Assembly (NCBI GenBank): GCA_011049465.1
Contig: DSBP01000344.1
Coordinates: 1 to 5,694 of the forward strand
Source of the DNA: a bacterium
GTDB taxonomy: Bacteria; Oederibacteriota; PGYV01; DSBP01
DNA length: 5,694 nt
Reading direction: 5' to 3'
The translations under genes and the position numbers were made by a program. Within the stretch, counting starts at the first letter, position 1. Each line of letters starts with the position of its first letter. Below the pieces are notes generated by a model, which worked only from the letters and a program-made list of their open reading frames with translations, did not search any database and had not been told where the DNA came from. Positions 5,682-5,694 of this stretch are shown here, piece after piece.

Positions 5682-5694
5682 ATGAATAGTATAC
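5682..5694 (+). CDS. Start of an unidentified divergent gene (incomplete at window edge)
   Basis: ATG at 5682 followed by codons for Asn-Ser-Ile before the window ends. A strong AAGGAG (5666-5671) lies 10 nt upstream, and a consensus promoter lies about 60-85 nt upstream. An in-frame GTG at 5661 lies within the hairpin and lacks its own ribosome site. Four residues are too few to say anything about the product. The gene call rests on the promoter, ribosome site and start codon in series. Confidence 0.6.

Noticed and set aside
1..5694. Novel defence system, mobile element, CRISPR array or phage-related island
   Set aside because: Apart from the DUF2232 protein and the four visible codons at the right edge, every gene belongs to a well-known housekeeping family. 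I found no spaced direct repeats, terminal inverted repeats, transposase or integrase.

Overview
The window is a compact stretch of bacterial housekeeping genes. Seven genes and one truncated gene lie on the minus strand, and a divergent gene on the plus strand starts at the right edge. In transcription order (right to left) the minus-strand genes are a PfkB-family sugar kinase, rpsF (S6), ssb, rpsR (S18), a DUF2232 membrane protein, rplI (L9), dnaB (replicative helicase) and the 5' part of alr (alanine racemase).

The order rpsF-ssb-rpsR-DUF2232-rplI-dnaB is a known conserved arrangement. Firmicutes have rpsF-ssb-rpsR and yybS-gdpP-rplI-dnaB. Enterobacteria have rpsF-priB-rpsR-rplI, and separately dnaB-alr. 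The combination here, without gdpP and with alr directly after dnaB, suggests a deltaproteobacterial-type or less studied bacterial lineage. The sequence alone does not fix the phylum. Base composition is mixed, Shine-Dalgarno sites are strong, and S18 is the zinc-binding (four-ligand) form.

Layout: 1-475 alr (incomplete, runs off the left edge); 459-1943 dnaB; 1918-2385 rplI; 2318-3136 DUF2232 protein; 3190-3441 rpsR; 3474-3896 ssb; 3928-4362 rpsF; 4363-4482 leader and promoter of the ribosomal operon; 4483-5487 PfkB kinase; 5488-5681 a divergent intergenic region with a promoter facing each way and several palindromes; 5682-5694 the first codons of an unidentified plus-strand gene.

From rpsF to alr the gaps are 31, 32 and 53 bp, followed by overlaps of 68, 26 and 17 bp. 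No terminator is visible between them, so they probably form one transcription unit. It links small- and large-subunit ribosomal proteins with DNA replication (SSB, DnaB) and peptidoglycan precursor synthesis (Alr). The kinase has its own promoter and is probably a separate unit that may read through into rpsF.

I see no mobile element, CRISPR array, tRNA, rRNA or novel defence system. The points most worth a second look are the short structured rpsF leader, the 68-bp DUF2232/rplI overlap with a slippery heptamer at its edge, the low-complexity S6 tail, and the palindrome-rich divergent promoter.
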